Below are positions 1 through 5,495 of a DNA stretch of 6,069 nucleotides, one piece after another. Origin of the DNA: JAHIGH01 sp964564035. GTDB taxonomy: Bacteria > Patescibacteriota > Microgenomatia > Levybacterales > UBA12049. Location of the stretch: the NCBI GenBank assembly GCA_964564035.1, contig CAZLZN010000038.1:1-6069 (forward strand), given 5' to 3'. Position numbers and translations under genes: made by a program. Below the pieces are notes generated by a model. The model had not been told where the DNA came from, ran no database searches, and saw nothing but the letters and a program-made list of their open reading frames with translations. Each line of letters starts with the position of its first letter. Within the stretch, counting starts at the first letter, position 1.

Positions 1-45
1 AAACAAAAAGAAGCCGTTAAATATCTGCGGAATGAATTGAGATAA
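1..45 (+). CDS. 3' end of an unidentified + strand gene (partial)
   Basis: Frame 1 reads 14 codons, ending in residues KYLRNELR, before a TAA stop at 43-45. The residues are hydrophilic and helix-like, as is common at a protein C-terminus, and the frame is open from the window edge. The gene would be convergent with trxB, leaving an 87-bp gap. Fourteen residues are too few to identify a family, and a chance open frame cannot be excluded. Confidence 0.4.
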   Translation, partial: KQKEAVKYLRNELR

Positions 46-117
46 AAGAACTTCTAGCAAACATTATCATAAACGACTTTTTGTTTTATCGTTGGAATAT
101 CTTACCATGCGTAATGC

Positions 118-143
118 AGCCTGTCAATAGGCTTAGACTTTTT
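118..143 (+). terminator. possible intrinsic terminator for the left-edge gene
   Basis: AGCCT (118-122) and AGGCT (129-133) form a perfect 5-bp stem with a 6-base loop. A run of five T follows on the + strand at 139-143. The stem is short and the T run starts 5 bases after it, so this is a weak candidate. Its right arm touches the trxB stop codon, and there is no matching T run on the trxB side. Confidence 0.25.
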
Positions 144-1041
144 CCAGCCATCTTTGGGCTTCGAGCGCAGCGGCGCAACCGTAACCTGCTGCCGTTATTG
201 CCTGCCGGTAAGATTTGTCGTGAACGTCGCCTGCTACGAAAACGCCTTCAGCGTTGGTTCCGGTATGATCATGTACTATTATATATCCTTCATTATCGAC
301 ATCTATGCCTTTGAAAACGCTGCTGTTCGGCTTATGTCCTATAGCAACAAATAATCCTTCTATTTTTAGCTCTTCTTCATTACCTGTAGTACTATCCTTG
401 AGCTTTACCGCTTCGATCCTGTCCTTTCCGAGAACAGCGGTTATTTGCTTATTTAATAAAAATTTGATCTTGGGATTGCTTTTTGCCCTGTCTACCATGA
501 TCGGTGAAGCGCGAAAAGACTCCCGCCTGTGCACCAGTGTAACTGATTTGGCAAATCTGGTCAGGACAATTGCCTCTTCCATAGCGCTATCCCCTCCTCC
601 GGCAACTATAATATTTTTTTCTTTAAAAAACGGGCCGTCGCAAGGCGCACAAGATGAGACGCCTTTGCCTATAAGCTCTCTTTCTCCGGGTACTCCCAGC
701 CATTTTGTATCCGCACCGGTCGCAATGATTACCGATTTGCCCATATATTCTTCGTTTTCGCTTTTGATCTTAAAGGGTTTGGTTGTAAAATCTCCGGAAA
801 TAAATGCCTCGTCTTTAATTTCAGCGCCAAACTGTTCTGCTTGTTTTCTCATGCGGGTCATTAGCTCCGGGCCTTCTATGCCTTCGGGAAAACCGGGGAA
901 ATTTTCAACAGTCGATGTAAGCATGAGCTGGCCGCCCCACGTTTGACCGGCTATGATCAGTGTTTTGAGGTTGGCTCTGGTCGTATATGTTGCGGCAGTG
1001 AGTCCTGCCGGGCCGGAGCCGATAATGATTACGTCGTACAT
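133..1041 (-). CDS. trxB: Thioredoxin reductase (NADPH, FAD-dependent)
   Basis: This 302-residue flavoenzyme transfers electrons from NADPH through FAD and a redox disulfide to thioredoxin in the cytoplasm. The N-terminal FAD-binding motif GSGPAG is at residues 8-13. The redox pair is C131-A-P-C134, followed by DGPF, where many homologues have CATC. The NADPH domain shows GGGDSA at 148-153 and HRRESFR at 171-177, whose arginines normally recognise the NADP phosphate. The second FAD motif, VAGDV, is at 269-273. Length is usual for low-molecular-weight TrxB, and all key motifs are intact. The start is the only ATG that places the FAD motif at the usual distance. No Shine-Dalgarno sequence precedes it; the 5' flank is made of heptamer repeats. 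The gene lies 104 bp downstream of trxA on the same strand, so co-transcription from the trxA promoter is likely, although the inverted repeat in the gap could attenuate or process the message. Confidence 0.97.
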   Translation of the reverse strand: MYDVIIIGSGPAGLTAATYTTRANLKTLIIAGQTWGGQLMLTSTVENFPGFPEGIEGPELMTRMRKQAEQFGAEIKDEAFISGDFTTKPFKIKSENEEYMGKSVIIATGADTKWLGVPGERELIGKGVSSCAPCDGPFFKEKNIIVAGGGDSAMEEAIVLTRFAKSVTLVHRRESFRASPIMVDRAKSNPKIKFLLNKQITAVLGKDRIEAVKLKDSTTGNEEELKIEGLFVAIGHKPNSSVFKGIDVDNEGYIIVHDHTGTNAEGVFVAGDVHDKSYRQAITAAGYGCAAALEAQRWLEKV

Positions 1042-1045
1042 AATA

Positions 1046-1147
1046 AATTCAGAATTCAGAATCTAGAATTCAGAATTCTACAATGTAAAGATATTTTTAA
1101 TAATTTTCCTCGTGTTATTCTGAATTTAGAATTTTAAATCCTGAATT
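1046..1147. repeat. Heptamer repeat cluster forming an imperfect inverted pair between trxA and trxB
   Basis: The + strand from 1046 reads as about five consecutive 7-bp units close to AATTCAG. Positions 1117-1147, read on the - strand, contain AATTCAG-like units in the same 7-bp register. The two 31-base arms (1046-1076 and 1117-1147) are inverted relative to each other and match at 24 of 31 positions when aligned without gaps, with a 40-bp spacer. The outer end of the right arm covers two bases of the trxA stop codon. Transcripts of trxA-trxB could fold this into a long, mismatched stem. It resembles a degenerate short-tandem-repeat element rather than a normal terminator, as no T run follows a GC-rich stem. 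Confidence 0.75.
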
Positions 1148-1472
1148 AGCTTGCGAGTGCTTCTTCGATCATTTTTTTGTAGTTGTCTTTGCTTTGCGCG
1201 CCAATCAGACTCTTGACAGGTTTGCCGTTTTTGAAGACCATGACAGTCGGGATGCTCATTATGGCAAACTGAGACGCTGTTTGAGGATTCTCGTCGACAT
1301 TCATCTTGCCGACTGCTACTTTGCCGGCGTATTCCCCTGCCAGCTGTTCAATAATCGGGGTTACCATGCGGCAGGGCATACACCAGGGCGCCCAGAAATC
1401 AACTACTACAGGAACCTTACTGCTTACTACCTGCTGTTGAAAATTCTGATCTGTAAATGCAATATCCGACAT
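1146..1472 (-). CDS. trxA: Thioredoxin with a WCMPC active site
   Basis: This 108-residue protein is a full-length single-domain thioredoxin, the cytoplasmic dithiol carrier reduced by TrxB. The family hallmarks are the buried acid D25 in VVVDFWAPWC, the active site W30-C31-M32-P33-C34, and the cis-proline P75 in SIPT. The active site differs from the canonical WCGPC by Met in place of Gly; residues between the cysteines tune redox potential and partner choice in this family. There is no signal peptide or membrane segment. The start is supported by family length and by a promoter (TTGACA, 18-bp spacer, TATTAT) ending 13 bases before the ATG. It is followed on the same strand by trxB, the expected partner. 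The upstream neighbour nhaD ends 58 bp before it. Confidence 0.97.
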   Translation of the reverse strand: MSDIAFTDQNFQQQVVSSKVPVVVDFWAPWCMPCRMVTPIIEQLAGEYAGKVAVGKMNVDENPQTASQFAIMSIPTVMVFKNGKPVKSLIGAQSKDNYKKMIEEALAS

Positions 1473-1485
1473 ATTTATTTTTATA

Positions 1486-1515
1486 ATAATATCAAGATAA
1501 TGATAATGGTGTCAA
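1486..1515 (-). promoter_or_regulatory. Predicted sigma70-type promoter of trxA
   Basis: On the - strand, a perfect -35 TTGACA (1510-1515) is followed by 18 bp and a -10 TATTAT (1486-1491, five of six consensus bases). A start 6-8 bases downstream gives a leader of only about 5-7 bases before the ATG at 1472, with no Shine-Dalgarno sequence. The promoter sits in the 58-bp gap after nhaD, so trxA-trxB need not depend on nhaD transcription. Confidence 0.65.
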
Positions 1516-1530
1516 GGCGTGAAAGCGTGA

Positions 1531-2979
1531 TTAATCTTTTGAAGATTTGAGAGAATTTCTTTTGACGACTTCGATGCGCTTACGAGCGCTACCGGTGTAG
1601 TTGGGGTTGAATATTAATTTTTGCTTTCTTAAAAGCAAACTTAAAATAATACCGAATGTGATGACTGCGATAGATATGATCAGATGTACCGGCTGAATAT
1701 AGGGCATAATTTGCAGTTGGGCATACCATGTGGCTATACATGCGATGTAGCCGGCGAAAGCAGGAACAGTTGCAATCTTGAGATAATTGCCAAATGTCAG
1801 ATCTTTTACCATGCCCATGGCTACGACACCCGCTACGCTTCCCAGCACCAGACAAGATCCTCCTGTACCTACTGCAAGCGCGATAAGAACCCATAAACTG
1901 GGATCGGGAAGTTTTATAATATCAATTGCAATTGCGGTGAGCGGGACATTGTCTACCACAGCCGAAAAAAGCCCCAAAATCACAGAGCCAAAGAAGACGC
2001 GCATGAATTCCTGCTGCTGCCCCAGAAGCGCCCTCGACAGAACGTCGAGAACGCCCATTACTTTGAGCGCTGAAACAGACAATAAAATTCCAGCAAAAAA
2101 CTGGAGAGATGATATATCTGTTTTCTGGAAAAAGTTGTCAATATTGGCATCAAGATGCGTTACTCTTTTTGATCTGAGCTGAAGGTTTTTTATTAACATC
2201 CAGACTATGCCCAGTCCAAAGATTAATCCCATATACGGGGCGAGGCCTATCAGGTTCATAAATAACGGAAGTGTAAAACTGAAGAGAGTAAAGGTTATAA
2301 CTAGTTTTTCGCTTTTTGAAAATTTTAGATTTACTTCTTCTTTGTCGTCTCTGGTATTTACGTTTTTCATTTTATAGACAAGCAAGTAGCCGGATACCAG
2401 AGCGAGCGCGATAGCAGGAATGATGCCCTGTGCTATTACTTCGAGGGCCGAGAATTTTTGGGCAAGCCAGAGCATAATTGTCGTGACATCTCCCACGGGA
2501 GACCAGGCTCCGCCTGCGTTTGCCATAATTACTATGCCTGCCGCGGCAATAATCATATTTTTATCTTTGAAAAATTTGCGGGCGATCTGGATCATGACTA
2601 TCGTTACTGTTAAATTGTCCAGTATTGCCGAGAGAAAAAAAGTCAGAATACTGATGATGATAAACTGTCCCCTGTCTTTGAGATTGAACTTCAACAAATA
2701 AAGCCTGATCATGTCAAAAAATCTATAGTGGATCAGGATCTCAACCAAAGTCATGGCTGATAAAAGAAATATCAGTATGCCGAAAACCTCGGTTCCGGCT
2801 TCATTGATTGAGTGAGTCAGTTCTTCGTCATGCACGTGTGAGAAAGCGGTTATTATCCAGAGTATGCCTGCCAGGGAAAGGGCAATCGCGGATTTGTTGG
2901 TGCGTAATTTGTGTTCAAGAGTCATGCCGGCATAGCCGAGAACGAAAATTGTCGAAGCGATTATGGATAGATAGTCCAT
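1531..2979 (-). CDS. nhaD: NhaD-type Na+/H+ antiporter
   Basis: This 482-residue polytopic membrane protein belongs to the NhaD branch of the ion transporter superfamily. NhaD exports Na+ (often Li+) in exchange for protons, aiding salt and pH homeostasis. Hydrophobic segments suggest about 12-13 membrane spans, including 3-19, 31-48, 66-84, 104-132, 180-202, 227-265, 290-312, 361-385, 400-420 and 431-450. The signature NAGGAWSPVGDVTT is at 154-167. Two helix-breaking DN motifs occur at 121-122 (AILDNLTVT) and 343-344 (VVDNVPLT), and a GTGGS-LVLGSVAG segment lies at 371-384; this pseudo-symmetry is typical of the superfamily. The C-terminal 30 residues are basic and probably cytoplasmic. Length is normal and nothing is missing. 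The start is the first ATG, just before the first span, with no Shine-Dalgarno sequence. Substrate is inferred from the family signature; a related anion or arsenite transporter is less likely. It has no obvious functional link to the flanking redox genes. Confidence 0.92.
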   Translation of the reverse strand: MDYLSIIASTIFVLGYAGMTLEHKLRTNKSAIALSLAGILWIITAFSHVHDEELTHSINEAGTEVFGILIFLLSAMTLVEILIHYRFFDMIRLYLLKFNLKDRGQFIIISILTFFLSAILDNLTVTIVMIQIARKFFKDKNMIIAAAGIVIMANAGGAWSPVGDVTTIMLWLAQKFSALEVIAQGIIPAIALALVSGYLLVYKMKNVNTRDDKEEVNLKFSKSEKLVITFTLFSFTLPLFMNLIGLAPYMGLIFGLGIVWMLIKNLQLRSKRVTHLDANIDNFFQKTDISSLQFFAGILLSVSALKVMGVLDVLSRALLGQQQEFMRVFFGSVILGLFSAVVDNVPLTAIAIDIIKLPDPSLWVLIALAVGTGGSCLVLGSVAGVVAMGMVKDLTFGNYLKIATVPAFAGYIACIATWYAQLQIMPYIQPVHLIISIAVITFGIILSLLLRKQKLIFNPNYTGSARKRIEVVKRNSLKSSKD

Positions 2980-3021
2980 AAATAATTGTTTAATGCTAAG
3001 GCACTAAATCGTGGTTTGTTT

Positions 3022-3064
3022 TTGACAACAATATTTATATTAACATGATAATAAAAGTTGTCAA
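3022..3064. repeat. Perfect 8-bp inverted repeat in the nhaD / small-gene divergent spacer
   Basis: TTGACAAC (3022-3029) and its exact reverse complement GTTGTCAA (3057-3064) flank 27 bp of AT-rich DNA. Each arm begins with a perfect -35 hexamer pointing inward, so this may be two overlapping face-to-face promoters or a paired regulator site. The gap is too long for a simple terminator hairpin. Confidence 0.45.
3037..3064 (-). promoter_or_regulatory. Candidate nhaD promoter
   Basis: On the - strand, TTGACA (3059-3064) is followed by 16 bp and TAATAT (3037-3042, four of six consensus bases), with a TG dinucleotide in the extended -10 position. Initiation would be near 3030, giving a leader of about 50 bases before the nhaD ATG at 2979. 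An alternative -10, TATAAA at 3034-3039, has a 19-bp spacer. This is weaker than the other promoters in the window. Confidence 0.35.
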
Positions 3065-3115
3065 GATCAAAAATTGCGCTACTTGCGGCACGTTATTAAC
3101 TAAAAATCAATTATA

Positions 3116-3141
3116 AATTCAATAAAACTAAAGCTTGAATT
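3116..3141. repeat. AT-rich inverted repeat upstream of the small basic gene
   Basis: AATTCAA (3116-3122) and TTGAATT (3135-3141) are perfect inverted arms separated by 12 bp. They lie just upstream of the -10 box at 3154-3159, where a -35 or a regulator site would be. Given the base composition, a chance match is quite possible. Confidence 0.3.
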
Positions 3142-3150
3142 ATCAATATA

Positions 3151-3159
3151 TGATATAAT
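3151..3159 (+). promoter_or_regulatory. Extended -10 promoter of the small basic gene
   Basis: TGATATAAT is a perfect extended -10 element (TG, one base, TATAAT at 3154-3159). No good -35 is present at 16-18 bp, which is usual for extended -10 promoters. The box ends 8 bases before the ATG at 3168, so the transcript would begin at or within about two bases of the start codon. Confidence 0.65.
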
Positions 3160-3167
3160 TCCCTTTT

Positions 3168-3422
3168 ATGGAAAGGGAAAGACTATCACGCGGAGCAAGA
3201 AAGCATAACCGAATTGAAAAAGGCAAAGCGCGAAAAGAGGGACGTAGTCCAAATGTGCTATTTGCTTCCAAAACACCAAAGGAATTACGCGTAGCGCGTA
3301 AGGACTTGCGTATAATAGAGAAAATGCGTAAAAAACAATTAGAGCGCCGAGAACGACGTTGGCTTGCTCGAGACGGAATCATTTTCCACAGAGGAGATAG
3401 AATAACCGTATATAAGCTTTAA
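3168..3422 (+). CDS. Small, highly basic protein of unknown function
   Basis: I do not recognise this 84-residue protein. It has 18 Arg and 11 Lys against 11 acidic residues, a net charge of about +18, and no cysteine, signal peptide or membrane span. Residues 1-26 are polar and rich in Arg, Lys and Gly. Residues 38-68 look like one long charged helix with closely spaced KK, RR and ERRERRW clusters. The last 16 residues (GIIFHRGDRITVYKL region) look like a short beta hairpin. The composition fits binding to RNA, DNA or the ribosome, but that is inference from charge only. The gene is supported by a strong extended -10 promoter immediately before the ATG and by filling the space between nhaD and the next gene. 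An antisense frame over 3143-3382 lacks such support. Its stop is 14 bp from the stop of the convergent membrane-protein gene. Confidence 0.72.
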   Translation: MERERLSRGARKHNRIEKGKARKEGRSPNVLFASKTPKELRVARKDLRIIEKMRKKQLERRERRWLARDGIIFHRGDRITVYKL

Positions 3423-3436
3423 AAATAATAGCTGGA

Positions 3437-4501
3437 CTAAATTACCTCAATAACCCCTGCGTACATGCCCATGCTGCACATGAAGGAGATTTGACCGGGC
3501 TTATCTGGTGCCTTGAATGTAATTGTTTCTTTGGTACTCATAGGCACTATTTTTTGGATATTGAGAGACGGGATAGTAAAAGCCTGAACACATCCTCCGG
3601 CGTTTTTATTATCCAGATGAAGCGTAACAACAGATCCTTTTTGGACAGCAAACTTCGAAGGTGAATAACCGGTTTCATTGAAGGTGATGGTCTGCTCAGT
3701 GACAGGAGATGATCCCGTGCGCGTGCCGGATAAATCATCCGCGCAGTAGGCAAAAACGCAAACAAAACTATTCAGCGCGTTTTGCAGAGTCCAACCGGTG
3801 CCGGTCAGCGCGACCGAGTTGTTGAGCGTAAATACGGAGAGGATTATGATAACAGCGGCGGCAATTTTGTTGAAACTCTTTCGAAAAACATCTCCCAGTT
3901 TCATTGTAGCAAAGCCTAACAAAGCAAAAAGCGGCGATGTGCCAAGCGTGAAGATAAACATGACGAGCGCTCCAAGTACAGGATCTGCTGTTCCTATCGC
4001 GAGCGCCATCATGGCCTGAGTAACGCCGCATGGTATGAATACAGTAAAAGCTCCCAGAAAAGCAGGAGTAAAAATGTCGTTATGAGCAGAGCCTGGATGG
4101 GTTTTTTTTGTTTGTTTACGTAAATACTTCGTGAGAAATTTCGGGGGCTGGATAATAAAATACCTAAAAACCGGATGGACGCCAAGCATATTGAGAGCAA
4201 TTCCCAGCATATAAATTCCGACCAGGGCCTGAAGTCCGGCCTGTACGGGTATTGAGGGCTGGAGTAAATTGCCTAACCAGCCAAGAAAGGCGCCCAGGAT
4301 CGTGTAGGCTGCCAGTTTGGATATGAGGAAAGAGAAAACCGGAAGAATTAAATTCTTATTAATTTTATTTTCTGAAATTATTTGGGACTCGCGGTTTGCT
4401 ATGAAAGAGGCCAGCAGTCCTCCCTGCACCGCCATGCAAGTCAGTCCCCCGGCAAATAGCCCTGTTGTAAAAATTGCCCAGAGATTAATTTCGTTGAACA
4501 T
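3437..4501 (-). CDS. DsbD/TauE-like six-helix membrane protein fused to a C-terminal cupredoxin domain
   Basis: The protein has 354 residues. The N-terminal two thirds is a six-span module (roughly 7-32, 52-79, 86-108, 143-170, 174-200, 209-233), like the cytochrome-c-biogenesis/DsbD_2 proteins often labelled sulfite exporter TauE/SafE. One cysteine lies in the first helix (C22, GGLTCMAVQGG) and one in the fourth (C158, IPCGVTQAMM), the positions where DsbD/CcdA relatives carry their transmembrane redox pair. A linker contains C248 and C253. Residues about 268-354 form a cupredoxin-like domain, where C304 stands where classical cupredoxins have a copper-binding His. The C-terminal motif C342-S-M344-G-M346-Y supplies further sulfur ligands. 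Likely roles are thiol electron transfer across the membrane and/or copper handling; sulfite export is not supported. Six spans put the cupredoxin domain outside the membrane if the N-terminus is also outside. A TATAAT box lies 21 bases before the ATG. It is divergent from the DsbA-like gene. Confidence 0.85.
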   Translation of the reverse strand: MFNEINLWAIFTTGLFAGGLTCMAVQGGLLASFIANRESQIISENKINKNLILPVFSFLISKLAAYTILGAFLGWLGNLLQPSIPVQAGLQALVGIYMLGIALNMLGVHPVFRYFIIQPPKFLTKYLRKQTKKTHPGSAHNDIFTPAFLGAFTVFIPCGVTQAMMALAIGTADPVLGALVMFIFTLGTSPLFALLGFATMKLGDVFRKSFNKIAAAVIIILSVFTLNNSVALTGTGWTLQNALNSFVCVFAYCADDLSGTRTGSSPVTEQTITFNETGYSPSKFAVQKGSVVTLHLDNKNAGGCVQAFTIPSLNIQKIVPMSTKETITFKAPDKPGQISFMCSMGMYAGVIEVI

Positions 4502-4522
4502 AAAAAAGCAGTAACTAATTTA

Positions 4523-4528
4523 ATTATA
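4523..4528 (-). promoter_or_regulatory. Candidate -10 box for the membrane-cupredoxin gene
   Basis: A perfect TATAAT on the - strand ends 21 bases before the ATG at 4501, predicting a leader of about 14 bases with no Shine-Dalgarno sequence. No recognisable -35 lies at 16-18 bp, so the call rests on the -10 alone in AT-rich DNA. Confidence 0.35.
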
Positions 4529-4629
4529 TTTGGGGTAAAAATTCAATCTCTGCAATAGCTCCCAGTTTAAAGGGGGCATATAATAGTCGATTCTTAATGA
4601 GTAGCAGACCGGGTATGCATATTTATTTG

Positions 4630-4658
4630 TTGACAAACAAAACTCAAGCCCATACAAT
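4630..4658 (+). promoter_or_regulatory. Strong sigma70-type promoter of the DsbA-like gene
   Basis: A perfect TTGACA (4630-4635) is followed by the optimal 17-bp spacer and TACAAT (4653-4658, five of six consensus bases). The -10 ends 8 bases before the ATG at 4667, so transcription should start within about three bases of the start codon. A 12-bp dyad, TTTGT-TG-ACAAA (4626-4637), overlaps the -35 and could be an operator. Confidence 0.8.
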
Positions 4659-4666
4659 ACATTTAA

Positions 4667-5494
4667 ATGAAAAAGCAAACGGATGTTCCTCAGGAGAAAA
4701 ACACAGAGATTAAGGCGCAAAAAGATAAAAAAAGCTATTTCGAGATTCCGCTTCCTAAGTTCAGATATATAAACATAAATCCTTATTTCGCGATAATCAG
4801 TATGCTTGTTTTTGCATTTCTGCTCGGAATGCTGACCAACAAATTGCTGTTTATGCAAAATGAACTCGCGAGAGTTCAGGGCACAAATCAGGGCGCAGTA
4901 ATTGATAATACTGCTAATGCAAATCAATTCCCAACGCCTCAACCGAAAGTGGATGTAGAGCCGGGAACCCTGCCAATTCTCGGCAGTGCAGATGCACCGG
5001 TCACAATTGTTGAATTCAGTGACATACAGTGCCCGTTCTGCAAAAGATTTGTTGACGACGCATTTGTAGAGTTAAAAACGAAATATATAGATACAGGCAA
5101 AGTAAAGCTTGCTTTCAGACATTATCCCCTGACTTCCATTCATCCGAACGCAAAAAAAGCGGGAGAAGCAGTTGAGTGCGCAAATGAGCAGAATAAATTC
5201 TGGGATTATCATGATCTGCTTTTTGCCAAACAGGACGAATGGTCGCAGCTAGCTTCGGCTGACGCTGTTAATTCATTTGTTGATTATTCGGGTGAATTGG
5301 GTTTGGATACAGCTCAGTTTAGAAACTGTCTGGACAGCTCGAAATTTCAGCAAAAAGTCGAGGATGATCTGGCGGCAGGGATGGATGCGGGAGTTGACGG
5401 TACACCGGCATTTTTTATAAACGGGTGGAGACTAACAGGGGCACAGCCGTTTGCTTCATTTGAACAGCTTATTGAGCAGGAGCTGAATAAATAG
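4667..5494 (+). CDS. Membrane-anchored DsbA-like thiol oxidoreductase (thioredoxin_4 type)
   Basis: The 275-residue protein has a charged cytoplasmic N-terminus (1-38), one membrane anchor (about 39-62), a Pro/Asn-rich linker (about 72-100) and an extracytoplasmic thioredoxin-fold domain (about 101-275). The active site is C122-P-F-C125, within VEFSDIQCPFC, and the cis-proline is P247 in DGTPAFFIN. Between them is the inserted helical domain typical of DsbA/BdbD-like proteins, with RHYPL at 151-155. Two more cysteines, C171 and C221, lie in that domain and could form a second, structural disulfide. Known relatives form or shuffle disulfides in exported proteins; whether this one oxidises, isomerises or reduces cannot be told from sequence. 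The start is fixed by the promoter ending 8 bases before it. The gene is divergent from the DsbD-like gene, a plausible redox partner. Its stop is one base from that of the convergent acylphosphatase gene. Confidence 0.92.
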   Translation: MKKQTDVPQEKNTEIKAQKDKKSYFEIPLPKFRYININPYFAIISMLVFAFLLGMLTNKLLFMQNELARVQGTNQGAVIDNTANANQFPTPQPKVDVEPGTLPILGSADAPVTIVEFSDIQCPFCKRFVDDAFVELKTKYIDTGKVKLAFRHYPLTSIHPNAKKAGEAVECANEQNKFWDYHDLLFAKQDEWSQLASADAVNSFVDYSGELGLDTAQFRNCLDSSKFQQKVEDDLAAGMDAGVDGTPAFFINGWRLTGAQPFASFEQLIEQELNK

Positions 5495-5495
5495 A

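Noticed and set aside
305..946. 213-codon + strand open frame antisense to trxB
   Set aside because: It lies wholly inside trxB, whose motifs are all intact on the other strand, and its translation shows no recognisable domain.
1046..1147. CRISPR-like array
   Set aside because: The units are 7 bp, contiguous and inverted, with no spacers of regular length.
3143..3382. 79-codon - strand frame antisense to the small basic gene
   Set aside because: The + strand frame has an extended -10 promoter directly before its ATG; the antisense frame has no such support and an Arg/Ser/Leu-rich composition expected of a shadow frame.
3437..4501. Annotation as a sulfite exporter
   Set aside because: The TauE/SafE label is often transferred to this family, but the intramembrane cysteines and fused cupredoxin fit redox or metal handling better.
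4579..4584. A + strand TATAAT as a second promoter for the DsbA-like gene
   Set aside because: No -35 lies at a suitable distance and a far better promoter lies downstream, next to the ATG.
4520..4942. 140-codon - strand open frame over the divergent spacer and the start of the DsbA-like gene
   Set aside because: It overlaps a strong promoter and the well-supported N-terminus of the DsbA-like gene in antisense; the translation has no recognisable family features.
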